Positions 1-6,062 of a DNA stretch of 6,282 bases are shown here, one piece after another. This DNA comes from CAZZIQ01 sp964654355. GTDB lineage: Bacteria; Pseudomonadota; Gammaproteobacteria; GCF-002020875. The position numbers and the translations under genes were made by a program. The stretch covers positions 1 to 6,282 of the forward strand of contig CAZZIQ010000060.1 in assembly GCA_964654355.1 (NCBI GenBank), given 5' to 3'. Position 1 is the stretch's first letter. Each line of letters begins with the position of its first letter. A model generated the notes under the pieces. The model was given only the letters and a program-made list of their open reading frames with translations. It did no database searches and was not told the origin of the DNA.

Positions 1-244
1 CGTCGAGGTCGCCTTCCATGTGCGCTTCGGTCAGATCATCGAGGCCACCCAAGTGACGCTCGCCCAAGAAGATCTGCGGCACCGTGCGGGCATGGTCGGT
101 GCGCTCCAGCATTTCTTTCAGTGCATCACGATCTTGATCGACGCGCATTTCTTTGTACGGAACGCCCCATTTCTTCATGAGTTCTTTGGAGCGGTCACAG
201 CGTGGGCAGGTGCCAGTGCTGTAGATGGTGATGTGGTCGGCCAT
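1..244 (-). CDS. grxC: Glutaredoxin, GrxC-like (3' end cut by window edge)
   Basis: Small cytoplasmic thiol-disulfide oxidoreductase that uses glutathione to reduce protein disulfides and mixed disulfides. The 81 visible residues cover almost the whole fold: a beta strand (HITIY), the redox motif C13-P-R-C16, the cis-proline motif TVP at 54-56 followed by QIF, and the glutathione-binding GG-x-DD at 66-70. E. coli Grx3 is 83 residues, so only a few C-terminal residues should be missing. I start at the ATG at 244 because AAGG lies 9 bases upstream. An in-frame ATG at 253 would add three residues but has AGG directly abutting it. The active site is CPRC rather than the common CPYC, which may change redox potential. 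The gene is divergent from pepN. Family assignment is secure; the symbol is by closest resemblance only. Confidence 0.88.
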   Translation of the reverse strand, partial: MADHITIYSTGTCPRCDRSKELMKKWGVPYKEMRVDQDRDALKEMLERTDHARTVPQIFLGERHLGGLDDLTEAHMEGDLD

Positions 245-253
245 GGCCTTCAT

Positions 254-257
254 CCTT
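254..257 (-). promoter_or_regulatory. Ribosome binding site of the glutaredoxin gene
   Basis: AAGG on the minus strand, 9 bases before the ATG at 244. It sits inside the 9-mer ACAAGGATG, whose ATG (251-253) is itself in frame, so initiation could in principle occur at either ATG. The same 9-mer or a one-mismatch form recurs four more times in the next 400 bases. Confidence 0.5.
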
Positions 258-302
258 GTTTTTACGAAAAATGGATATTGAGCTGCGACTTCCGGGAGAC
301 CC

Positions 303-372
303 TTCACGGGGACGCCGTAAAGCCATCCTTGGCGGCTCTGGGGTGGCATCCCTGTCACCCCAGCCCCGTGAA
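303..372. repeat. REP-like nested palindrome A
   Basis: An outer 9-base inverted repeat, TTCACGGGG (303-311) with CCCCGTGAA (364-372), encloses two smaller hairpins. One is GCC (322-324) with GGC (331-333) around a six-base loop ATCCTT. The other is an 8-base perfect stem, CTGGGGTG (338-345) with CACCCCAG (356-363), around a 10-base loop containing ATCCCT. The layout is cruciform-like, as in dispersed REP/BIME-type intergenic elements. No run of T follows, so it is not an obvious intrinsic terminator. Confidence 0.6.
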
Positions 373-471
373 TGGCTTCCGAAAATCGCGGCTGCCGAAA
401 TCTGGAAGACGATGATAGCGTTGTTGGCGAATAAGTTTTGAATTCGAGCGCGTGCTCAGCGAGGATGTTGG

Positions 472-533
472 GATTTCCGGTTTTAGGTCGTCCCATTCGA
501 TCAGCCTACGGCTGCCAGATTTCCGTTTCAGGG
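472..533 (+). repeat. Imperfect direct repeat of about 16 bases
   Basis: The 16 bases at 472-487 (GATTTCCGGTTTTAGG) recur in altered form at 518-533 (GATTTCCGTTTCAGGG), 46 bases apart. The second copy also forms the left arm of palindrome B. A related inverted copy of the CCAGATTTCCG part lies at 395-405, matching the segment at 515-525 at 10 of 11 bases. This suggests a degenerate family of short elements built up by local duplication. Confidence 0.4.
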
Positions 534-603
534 TTCGCTGTTCGCCGTCCATGGCTCGCTCGACGATCGACATCCTTGTCGATCGACGCCCCTGAAACGA
601 AAA
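520..603. repeat. REP-like nested palindrome B
   Basis: The outer arms at 520-533 and 590-603 match at 13 of 14 bases as an inverted repeat. Inside is a perfect 8-base stem, CGATCGAC (564-571) with GTCGATCG (578-585), around the loop ATCCTT. Three further positions (561-563 against 586-588) extend it to 10 pairs of 11. The nested design and the six-base loop are the same as in palindrome A. It lies about 65 bases upstream of the pepN start and would form a strong hairpin in any transcript crossing it. Confidence 0.65.
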
Positions 604-667
604 CTCTGCCATCCATAGGCTTGGCAAACGGTATCCTTGTCGCTCGCTCACTCAACAAGAACACATC

Positions 668-3289
668 ATGAAAGACGCACAGCCGCGCGCGATTTACCTC
701 TCGGACTATCAATCACCGGCCTGGACGGTGCCGGAGGTAGAGCTGCGCTTCCAGCTCGATCCGGCCGATACGCGGGTGCATGCGCGACTGGTGTGCCAGC
801 AACAACGTGCCGGCGCGCCGCTGGTGTTGCTCGGCGAGCAGATGGAGTTGTTGTCGTTGCGGGTGAACGGTGTCTCCCTGCAGGCGCACGAATATCAGCG
901 CACGGATTCGACGCTAACCCTGTCGCCGGCCAGTGCGGAGGTGGTGATAGAAACCGAGGTGCGGATTCGCCCTGAGCACAACACCGCGCTCGAGGGCGTG
1001 TATTACTCCGGCGGTATTTTGTGCACGCAATGCGAGGCTGAAGGCTTTCGCCGCATTACGTATTTTCCCGACCGGCCGGATGTGTTGAGTCGTTTCACGG
1101 TGACGCTCGAGGCCGATGCTGAGCGTTTTCCGGTGTTGCTGAGCAATGGCAATCCGATTGCCGCAGGCGGATTGGCCGATGGCCGTCACTGGGCGCGTTG
1201 GGAGGATCCGTTCCCCAAGCCTTGTTACTTGTTTGCCTTGGTCGCGGGTGCGTTGTCTTCAGCGCAAAGCACGTTCACCACACAGTCCGGCCGCGCAGTC
1301 GACCTGCAGGTGTGGGTGCATCCGAAAGATCTGCCGAAATGTGATCATGCGTTGGCATCGTTGATGCGTTCGATGCAGTGGGACGAACAACGCTTTGGGC
1401 GTGAATACGACCTTGATGTGTACAACATCGTTGCCGTGGATGACTTCAACATGGGCGCGATGGAGAACAAGGGTCTCAATATCTTCAACACGAAATATGT
1501 GTTGGCGAGCGCGGAAACCGCTACCGACGCCGACTTCGAGCATGTCGAGGGTGTGATTGGGCATGAGTATTTCCACAATTGGTCGGGCAACCGCGTCACG
1601 TTGCGCGACTGGTTTCAGCTCAGTCTGAAAGAAGGCCTGACGGTTTTTCGTGACCAAGAATTCACCAGCGATTTGCACAGTCGCGCGGTGAAGCGCATTC
1701 AGGATGTGCGCATGCTGCGTGATTTGCAGTTCTCGGAAGATGCCAGTGCCATGGCGCATCCAGTGCGTCCGGATCAATACATCGAGATCAATAACTTTTA
1801 CACCGCAACGGTGTATGAGAAAGGCTCGGAAGTGGTGCGCATGCTGCACACGCTGTTGGGTGAAGCCGCGTTTCGTGCCGGACTCGATCACTACTTCGCA
1901 CACCACGATGGCAAGGCCGCCACGATTGAAGACTTTATCGCCAGCCTTGAACTGGCAAGCGGCCGTGATTTGCAAGGCTTCATGGGGTGGTATCGCCAGC
2001 CGGGCACGCCACGGGTGCACGCGTCTTGGTCGCAACAGGGCAGCATGTTTGAGCTGACGCTGCGGCAAGCGCCGCCGTCCAATGTGGCCGTTGCTGAGCC
2101 GCTATGGATTCCGGTGCGGATGGGCTTGTTGGATGCGCAAACCGGCGAACCCTTGGGTGTTTGCTTGAGCGGTGCGCCGATGTCCGAGGAAACCGTGTTG
2201 GAGTTGCGTGCCGCGACGCAGACGTGGCGTTTTGAGGTTGAGCGGCCCGCCTTGCCTTCGTTGTTGCGCAGCTTCTCCGCGCCGGTGGTGTTGGATGCGC
2301 CGTACACGCGCGCCGAGCGCTTGTTGCTGTTGGCGCATGAGCACGATGGCTTTAACCGCTGGGAGGCGGCACAGGAGCTGTTTAGCGACTTGTTGCTGGA
2401 GCGCCTCGCCAGCGGCGCGAATCCGCCGGCCGATATGGCCGCGCTGGAGGATGCGCTGCGGCACTTGCTACACAACCTCGCAACGCAGGATCCAGCCTTG
2501 CTCGCCGAGATTTTCGAGCTGCCGTCGGAGGCATGGCTGGCCGAGCGCATCGCGGTGGTGGATGCCGAGGCGGTGTATCAGGCGCGTCAGTCCTTCCAGC
2601 TCGAACTCGCCAGCGCCTTGCGGGTGGAGTTGCTCGAGACCTATTTCCGTTTTCAGCAGATCCCTGCACAGGCGCGCGATCACGCCAGCATGGGGCGACG
2701 TGCACTGCGCAATCAGGTGCTGGGTTGGTTGCTGCGCGTGCCCGGGGAAGAGATTGAAGGCCTAGCCGTGGAGCAGGCGCGTTCCAGCAACATGACCGAT
2801 GTGATGGGTGCGCTGCGAGCCGTGGTCGATCGTGATTCGGCAGCCCGTGATGCCGCCTTCGCAGCGTTCCATCAACAATGGCAGAGCGAGGCGTTGGTCT
2901 TGGACAAGTGGTTTGCGCTTCAGGCGGGGGCACGCCGCGACGACACGCTGGAACAGGTTGCGACGCTGTATCAGCATCCCGATTTCACCCTCGCCAACCC
3001 GAACCGGGCGCGCAGTTTGTTGAGCGTGTTTGCGCGCAACCCGCGGCATTTTCATCGTGCCGATGGGGCGGGTTATCGCTTCGTGGCTGAGGCAATCGCG
3101 ACCCTCGATGCCCGCAATCCGCAAATTGCGGCGCGCCTCGCGGCCAGCTTCAACGGCTGGCATCGCCACACCAAAACCTGTCGCGCCCAAGCGTATGCCG
3201 CGTTACAGGATTTGGTGTCGCGTCCGCAGCTTTCACGGGATGTGTTTGAGATTGTGAGTCGCAATCTCGCCGCACAGGACGCCGGTTAG
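668..3289 (+). CDS. pepN: Aminopeptidase N (M1 family zinc metallopeptidase)
   Basis: Cytoplasmic zinc exopeptidase that removes N-terminal residues from peptides in late protein turnover. The 873 residues compare with 870 in E. coli PepN, and all catalytic landmarks are offset by two. They are the substrate-binding Gln121 (in QCEAEGFRRITYF), the exopeptidase signature GAMEN at 263-267, the zinc-binding HEYFH at 299-303 with the third ligand Glu322, and the catalytic Tyr383 in VYEKG. Domain order is the family's: N-terminal beta domain, thermolysin-like catalytic domain, small beta domain from about 440, and helical C-terminal domain from about 545. The ATG at 668 gives an N-terminus that lines up with E. 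coli PepN (DYQSPAW against DYRAPDY), although the ribosome site is weak (AAGAAC). No signal peptide. Near the C-terminus, around 835-845, the stretch WHRHTKTCR departs from the usual basic-aromatic-Asp pattern. Stop is TAG; the frame is intact. Confidence 0.97.
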   Translation: MKDAQPRAIYLSDYQSPAWTVPEVELRFQLDPADTRVHARLVCQQQRAGAPLVLLGEQMELLSLRVNGVSLQAHEYQRTDSTLTLSPASAEVVIETEVRIRPEHNTALEGVYYSGGILCTQCEAEGFRRITYFPDRPDVLSRFTVTLEADAERFPVLLSNGNPIAAGGLADGRHWARWEDPFPKPCYLFALVAGALSSAQSTFTTQSGRAVDLQVWVHPKDLPKCDHALASLMRSMQWDEQRFGREYDLDVYNIVAVDDFNMGAMENKGLNIFNTKYVLASAETATDADFEHVEGVIGHEYFHNWSGNRVTLRDWFQLSLKEGLTVFRDQEFTSDLHSRAVKRIQDVRMLRDLQFSEDASAMAHPVRPDQYIEINNFYTATVYEKGSEVVRMLHTLLGEAAFRAGLDHYFAHHDGKAATIEDFIASLELASGRDLQGFMGWYRQPGTPRVHASWSQQGSMFELTLRQAPPSNVAVAEPLWIPVRMGLLDAQTGEPLGVCLSGAPMSEETVLELRAATQTWRFEVERPALPSLLRSFSAPVVLDAPYTRAERLLLLAHEHDGFNRWEAAQELFSDLLLERLASGANPPADMAALEDALRHLLHNLATQDPALLAEIFELPSEAWLAERIAVVDAEAVYQARQSFQLELASALRVELLETYFRFQQIPAQARDHASMGRRALRNQVLGWLLRVPGEEIEGLAVEQARSSNMTDVMGALRAVVDRDSAARDAAFAAFHQQWQSEALVLDKWFALQAGARRDDTLEQVATLYQHPDFTLANPNRARSLLSVFARNPRHFHRADGAGYRFVAEAIATLDARNPQIAARLAASFNGWHRHTKTCRAQAYAALQDLVSRPQLSRDVFEIVSRNLAAQDAG

Positions 3290-3373
3290 AAAACTCAACG
3301 AGTTAGCACAGAGATGTGCGCGTGGGTTGATGATGTTTCGCGATCCGATGGCGATGCTTTCGTTATTTGGAGA

Positions 3374-3407
3374 TGTGCACAATTCCTGTGGATAAGCTTG
3401 TGTGTAA
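3374..3407 (-). promoter_or_regulatory. Cluster of DnaA-box-like 9-mers
   Basis: On the minus strand, bases 3387-3395 read TTATCCACA, the exact consensus DnaA box. Two related 9-mers flank it in the same orientation at 12-13 base steps: TTGTGCACA (3374-3382) and TTACACACA (3399-3407), each one base off the relaxed consensus TTWTNCACA. The cluster sits just before an AT-richer stretch. DnaA boxes also occur by chance and outside oriC, and no oriC marker gene is visible here, so binding is a hypothesis. Confidence 0.4.
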
Positions 3408-3586
3408 GTCGACGTGCGCAACGATTTGTGTGATGTTTTCCATGCCGCGCTTAGATTGCACAATCATTACGCACTTCTGGATTCGTTATTAGGAATCAAT
3501 GCGTTACGGTATTTCAGTGGATTCTGAATCTGTATAAACGAGATGCCCTTATAAACTGGGATTATTCCCAAGGGATTTCTCAAGAC

Positions 3587-3595
3587 TGTGCATAA
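3587..3595 (-). promoter_or_regulatory. Isolated DnaA-box consensus match
   Basis: Minus-strand TTATGCACA fits TTWTNCACA and has the same orientation as the cluster 190-210 bases to its left. Together the two sites bracket the AT-richer part of the intergenic region. Confidence 0.3.
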
Positions 3596-3649
3596 CTGTT
3601 CCACGCGAATGCGCAGTGTTTCACCCAAGATCAGTCGCTTAGCGCTACA

Positions 3650-3744
3650 TAACCCCGTTCCGGACCTTGCGCGGAGCGCAGCGACGAAGCACGCCACAAG
3701 CGCTTTTTGGAGCACTTCGCGCTGGTGATGACGTGGGGGGGTTA
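3650..3744. repeat. 95-base imperfect palindrome ending at the kinase stop codon
   Basis: The arms pair in three blocks. TAACCCC (3650-3656) pairs with GGGGTTA (3738-3744). ACC (3664-3666) pairs with GGT (3724-3726). GCGCGGAGCGC (3669-3679) pairs with GCACTTCGCGC (3712-3722), with one wobble and one mismatch. Two unpaired bases on one side (3667-3668) face one on the other (3723). The 32-base top contains part of another small hairpin, AAGCGCT (3698-3704) with AGCACTT (3711-3717). The right arm includes the TAA stop of the kinase gene. No T run follows on either strand, so it is not a textbook terminator; it could be a 3'-end stabilising structure. Confidence 0.5.
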
Positions 3745-5247
3745 ACGCGGCAACCACATTTCCGCGATCAGACCACCGTCATCCGCGTTGCGTAGGCGCA
3801 GTTCTCCGAGATGGGATTCGCACAGCTCGCTGGCAATCGCGAGTCCCAAGCCAAATCCCATGTGACGATCCTCGGCGAGGGCGCGACCTGCTTCGGGTTC
3901 CGTCAGGCTGCTGCCGCGTTGAAAGGGCTGGAGCAGGCGTTTGAGCTCCCGCTCTGGAATGCCCGGGCCATGATCGCGAACCTGAATTCGAACGGCATCA
4001 AAGTCATCAAACAGATGCACGCTGATCGGTGGTTTGCCATAACGCAGGGCATTGGTGAGCAGGTTTTGTAGGCAGCGCTGCAGATCGGTGACGCGCCCAA
4101 CGTAGGGGCGCTGAATTGCGCCATGGATCGGGATGTCCTGTTGCAGTAAAGAGCGATCAAGGCCAGGAAAACCGAGGGCGACCCAATCGCGCACCAGCGT
4201 ATCGAGATTGAGTGCGCGCATGGGTTCTTGGCTGGGTTCGCTGCGCAGGTATTCCAATGATGCATTCACGAAGCGTTCGATTTGGTTGATGTCGCGTAGG
4301 TTGGCACTGCGGGTTTCCGGATGTTCTTCCGCGCGTAAGCGCAAGCGCGTGAGTGGGGTGCGCAGGTCATGTGAGAACGAGCCCAGCAGTTGGGTTTTGC
4401 TGCGCGCATGGTCGCTGAGTCGACGCGCGGCTTGGATTGTGCGCTGGACGCGTTGTTGCTGATGCTTCCAGGCACGGTTAAGCGGGATGCCAAGGATGAG
4501 GACAAGGATGAACACGAGGGCGGTTTGCCACAGCCAATGCAGCGGTGTCGCGGCCGTGCGCTCATACAGATGCAATGTGGCCCCGTTCTCGAGTGCAAGG
4601 TCTGATGAAAGCAATTCGGATTCGGGGGGCTCATAGGCATGCAGCTGATAGCGTGCCGGTGAGAGTCCGATGTGCTCGAGCATGCGTTCGGCTTGCAGCA
4701 CGACGTGAACCAACAGACGCGGTGCGTCGGCGGATGCCTCGGGTGCCACCGGAAGTTGTTGCGTGATCCGTAGCAATTGACCGAGTTTCGGGTTGTGTTC
4801 GCGCGGTAATAGCGCAAGCCATACTGCGGGGCGGTGCGGGTCGGGTGGCGTGCTGGGCTGCGTGGCAGCATCGGTCGGTGCGAGTGGGGGATTGCGACCT
4901 TCCAGTTCTGTCAGCTGCGGCGGACTGAGCAGAATTTTGGTTGTATCAGCGCTGTGCAGTGAGAGGTGGAGCAATTCAGGATGATAGTTCGCGACGCGCT
5001 GCGTGATGCGCGTCGGCAGCGGGCTCGTGGGATCAGCGTGATGGATGAGGGCAATGACGCGCGTCACGCTGTTGAGATGTTCGAGGTGTTCGACGAATTG
5101 TTGATTTTGGCGCAGGTTGTGTTGGATGTGGTTGTTGCGTTCGGCTTGTTTGAAGACCAGCGCGAGTAGGCCACTCAAAACTAGCGAGAACAAAACCCAG
5201 ATCACGGCAAAGTGTTGCAGTCGGTTTAGTAGGCGCGTTCTGTTCAT
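3742..5247 (-). CDS. Membrane sensor histidine kinase, EnvZ-type core, lacking HAMP
   Basis: A 501-residue inner-membrane kinase expected to autophosphorylate and pass phosphate to a response regulator. A membrane segment at about 13-32 precedes a periplasmic region of about 200 residues that I do not recognise and that contains a proline-rich stretch (about 119-140). A second membrane segment lies at about 238-256. The H-box FSHDLRTP carries the phosphate-accepting His293, with Asp294 and Thr297 placed as in the D/E-x-x-T phosphatase motif. The ATPase domain has the N-box with Asn399 (NALRYG), the G1 box D425-x-GPGIP, the F-box Phe442 and the G2 box GFGLGLA at 464-470. All residues needed for activity look intact. 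Only about 32 residues separate the second membrane segment from the H-box region, too few for a HAMP domain. The start overlaps the upstream stop as ATGA and has no clear ribosome site of its own, indicating translational coupling. N- and H-boxes suggest an OmpR-family partner; none is in the window. Confidence 0.93.
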   Translation of the reverse strand: MNRTRLLNRLQHFAVIWVLFSLVLSGLLALVFKQAERNNHIQHNLRQNQQFVEHLEHLNSVTRVIALIHHADPTSPLPTRITQRVANYHPELLHLSLHSADTTKILLSPPQLTELEGRNPPLAPTDAATQPSTPPDPHRPAVWLALLPREHNPKLGQLLRITQQLPVAPEASADAPRLLVHVVLQAERMLEHIGLSPARYQLHAYEPPESELLSSDLALENGATLHLYERTAATPLHWLWQTALVFILVLILGIPLNRAWKHQQQRVQRTIQAARRLSDHARSKTQLLGSFSHDLRTPLTRLRLRAEEHPETRSANLRDINQIERFVNASLEYLRSEPSQEPMRALNLDTLVRDWVALGFPGLDRSLLQQDIPIHGAIQRPYVGRVTDLQRCLQNLLTNALRYGKPPISVHLFDDFDAVRIQVRDHGPGIPERELKRLLQPFQRGSSLTEPEAGRALAEDRHMGFGLGLAIASELCESHLGELRLRNADDGGLIAEMWLPR

Positions 5248-6062
5248 GCGTCAGTGTCGGTGGGTTGCTTCGAATCGTGCGGCGAGGCTTGTTCCTGATG
5301 GACAGACGACAGCGCGTCGAGTGCGGCGCGATTTTCTTCTTCGCGGTGGCGCAACACCCGAGCGAGGCGCATGAGTGCGCGCTGCAAGGAAGCAATTTCA
5401 CGAATGGGGTTTGGATTGGAGTCTACGTGTTTCGCCGGTTGCGCGGCGGCGCTGTAATCACCGCGCTCAAGCTTGCTGGTTTGTTCGACCAAGTCTTGGA
5501 TCGGTTTTGAGAGCCCGAGCGCTAAGCGTCGACTCAGCACGTAGGCCAAGAGCACGGCAAAGAGCAGACTTAAGCCGAGCCATGCATAGCGTTGCTGCAG
5601 TTGTTGTTTTACGCGTTGATCCGAAAGCTGCAGTTCAATCCAGCCCACTATCTGCGTATTGGGGTCGAGTTGATCCGTTAGCAATCCGGCATAGTCTTCG
5701 ATCCCCGAATAGCTGGCGAGGATTGGCGCGCGATAGCGGTGGGATGTGGGTTCAGTTGAGGCTGTGCGCGAGAGGATCGCCGCACGCGTGTAATCGCGGC
5801 GAATGACTTCAATCATTAAGACATCCGGTTCAAGCTGTAAGGCTGAGCGGAGTTGGGCTTGCAGCAGCGTTTCATTGCCGCTAAACAGCGGATATTCCTG
5901 CATCGGTGCAAGTTGCTGCGCAAGGCGCTGACCATAGGCATCCAAGTCTTCCGCAGCGCTACGCACACTGTGCCAGAGGAAGATGGCGGCCAATAGGGCG
6001 CTGGCAATCACTGCGGGCACGAGTCCGACGCGAAGAATGCGATAGTGCAGGCTTCTTCTCAT
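5244..6062 (-). CDS. BarA-like periplasmic sensor with HAMP domain, no kinase domain
   Basis: A 272-residue membrane protein resembling the N-terminal input half of BarA/GacS kinases. A membrane segment lies at about 9-30. The periplasmic domain at about 31-158 has a pattern like the BarA sensor (sCache_4/DUF2222 type): LAPMQEYPLFSGNETLLQ corresponds to the BarA stretch around STEYGMSLQNRES, and IVGWIELQLS precedes the second membrane segment (about 160-176). A HAMP domain follows (about 177-233), with the conserved Pro in SKPI at 187 and ERGDY near 200-203. Then comes a short charged coiled coil (about 238-258) and a polar tail rich in Ser, Asp and Thr. The protein stops there: no H-box or ATPase domain is present and there is no frameshift that would join it to the next gene. 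I chose the ATG at 6062 over a GTG 27 bases upstream because of the AAGGAG at 6070-6075 and the ATGA overlap with the upstream stop. It probably works with the adjacent kinase. Confidence 0.85.
   Translation of the reverse strand: MRRSLHYRILRVGLVPAVIASALLAAIFLWHSVRSAAEDLDAYGQRLAQQLAPMQEYPLFSGNETLLQAQLRSALQLEPDVLMIEVIRRDYTRAAILSRTASTEPTSHRYRAPILASYSGIEDYAGLLTDQLDPNTQIVGWIELQLSDQRVKQQLQQRYAWLGLSLLFAVLLAYVLSRRLALGLSKPIQDLVEQTSKLERGDYSAAAQPAKHVDSNPNPIREIASLQRALMRLARVLRHREEENRAALDALSSVHQEQASPHDSKQPTDTDA

Larger units (their letters stand above)
245..667. other. Intergenic region between divergent grx and pepN, rich in palindromes
   Basis: No convincing gene lies here; the short open frames on both strands have no recognisable domain and are interrupted by palindromes. 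The promoters for both flanking genes must be in this stretch. For grx, the minus strand has a -10-like CAATAT around 271-277 but no good -35. For pepN, a TTGGCA at 621-626 could be a -35, but no fitting -10 follows. Most of the region is occupied by the palindromic and direct repeats listed separately. Confidence 0.6.
3290..3741. other. Convergent intergenic region, AT-richer, no convincing gene
   Basis: A 452-base gap between the 3' ends of pepN and the kinase gene. Roughly 3440-3600 is visibly AT-richer than the flanking genes. A 96-residue minus-strand frame (3467-3757) stays open across half of it, but it starts inside the kinase gene, has no recognisable domain and no clear ribosome site, so I do not call it. 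Directly after pepN is a 5-base stem, AACTC (3292-3296) with GAGTT (3300-3304), without a T run. CCCTT (3546-3550) can pair with AAGGG (3570-3574), also without a T run. I see no canonical intrinsic terminator for either gene. Confidence 0.6.

Noticed and set aside
355..671. Overlapping small frames on both strands upstream of pepN (77 and 98 codons)
   Set aside because: They run through REP-like palindromes, show no domain, and are the type of spurious frame that repeats create.
1259..2068. A 269-codon minus-strand frame inside pepN
   Set aside because: It lies wholly opposite the catalytic domain of an intact, clearly homologous pepN; it is a GC-driven antisense shadow.
3292..3304. Hairpin directly after pepN as a terminator
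   Set aside because: Only a 5-base stem with no following T run; not enough to call an intrinsic terminator.
3403..3420. TGTAAG as half of a GacA upstream activating site, given the BarA-like sensor nearby
   Set aside because: The matching CTTACA half is absent at the required spacing, and no GGA-rich small RNA follows.
3374..3595. Chromosomal replication origin
   Set aside because: Two full DnaA-box consensus matches are too few, and dnaA, dnaN, rpmH and mnmG, the usual neighbours, are not in the window.
3650..3744. Bona fide integron attC site
   Set aside because: Outer core sequences and spacer lengths deviate from the attC consensus, and no integrase or cassette array is visible.
3467..3757. 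A 96-residue minus-strand open frame in the convergent gap
   Set aside because: It begins inside the kinase gene, lacks a ribosome site and any recognisable motif, and spans the palindrome; an open frame of this size is expected by chance at this GC.
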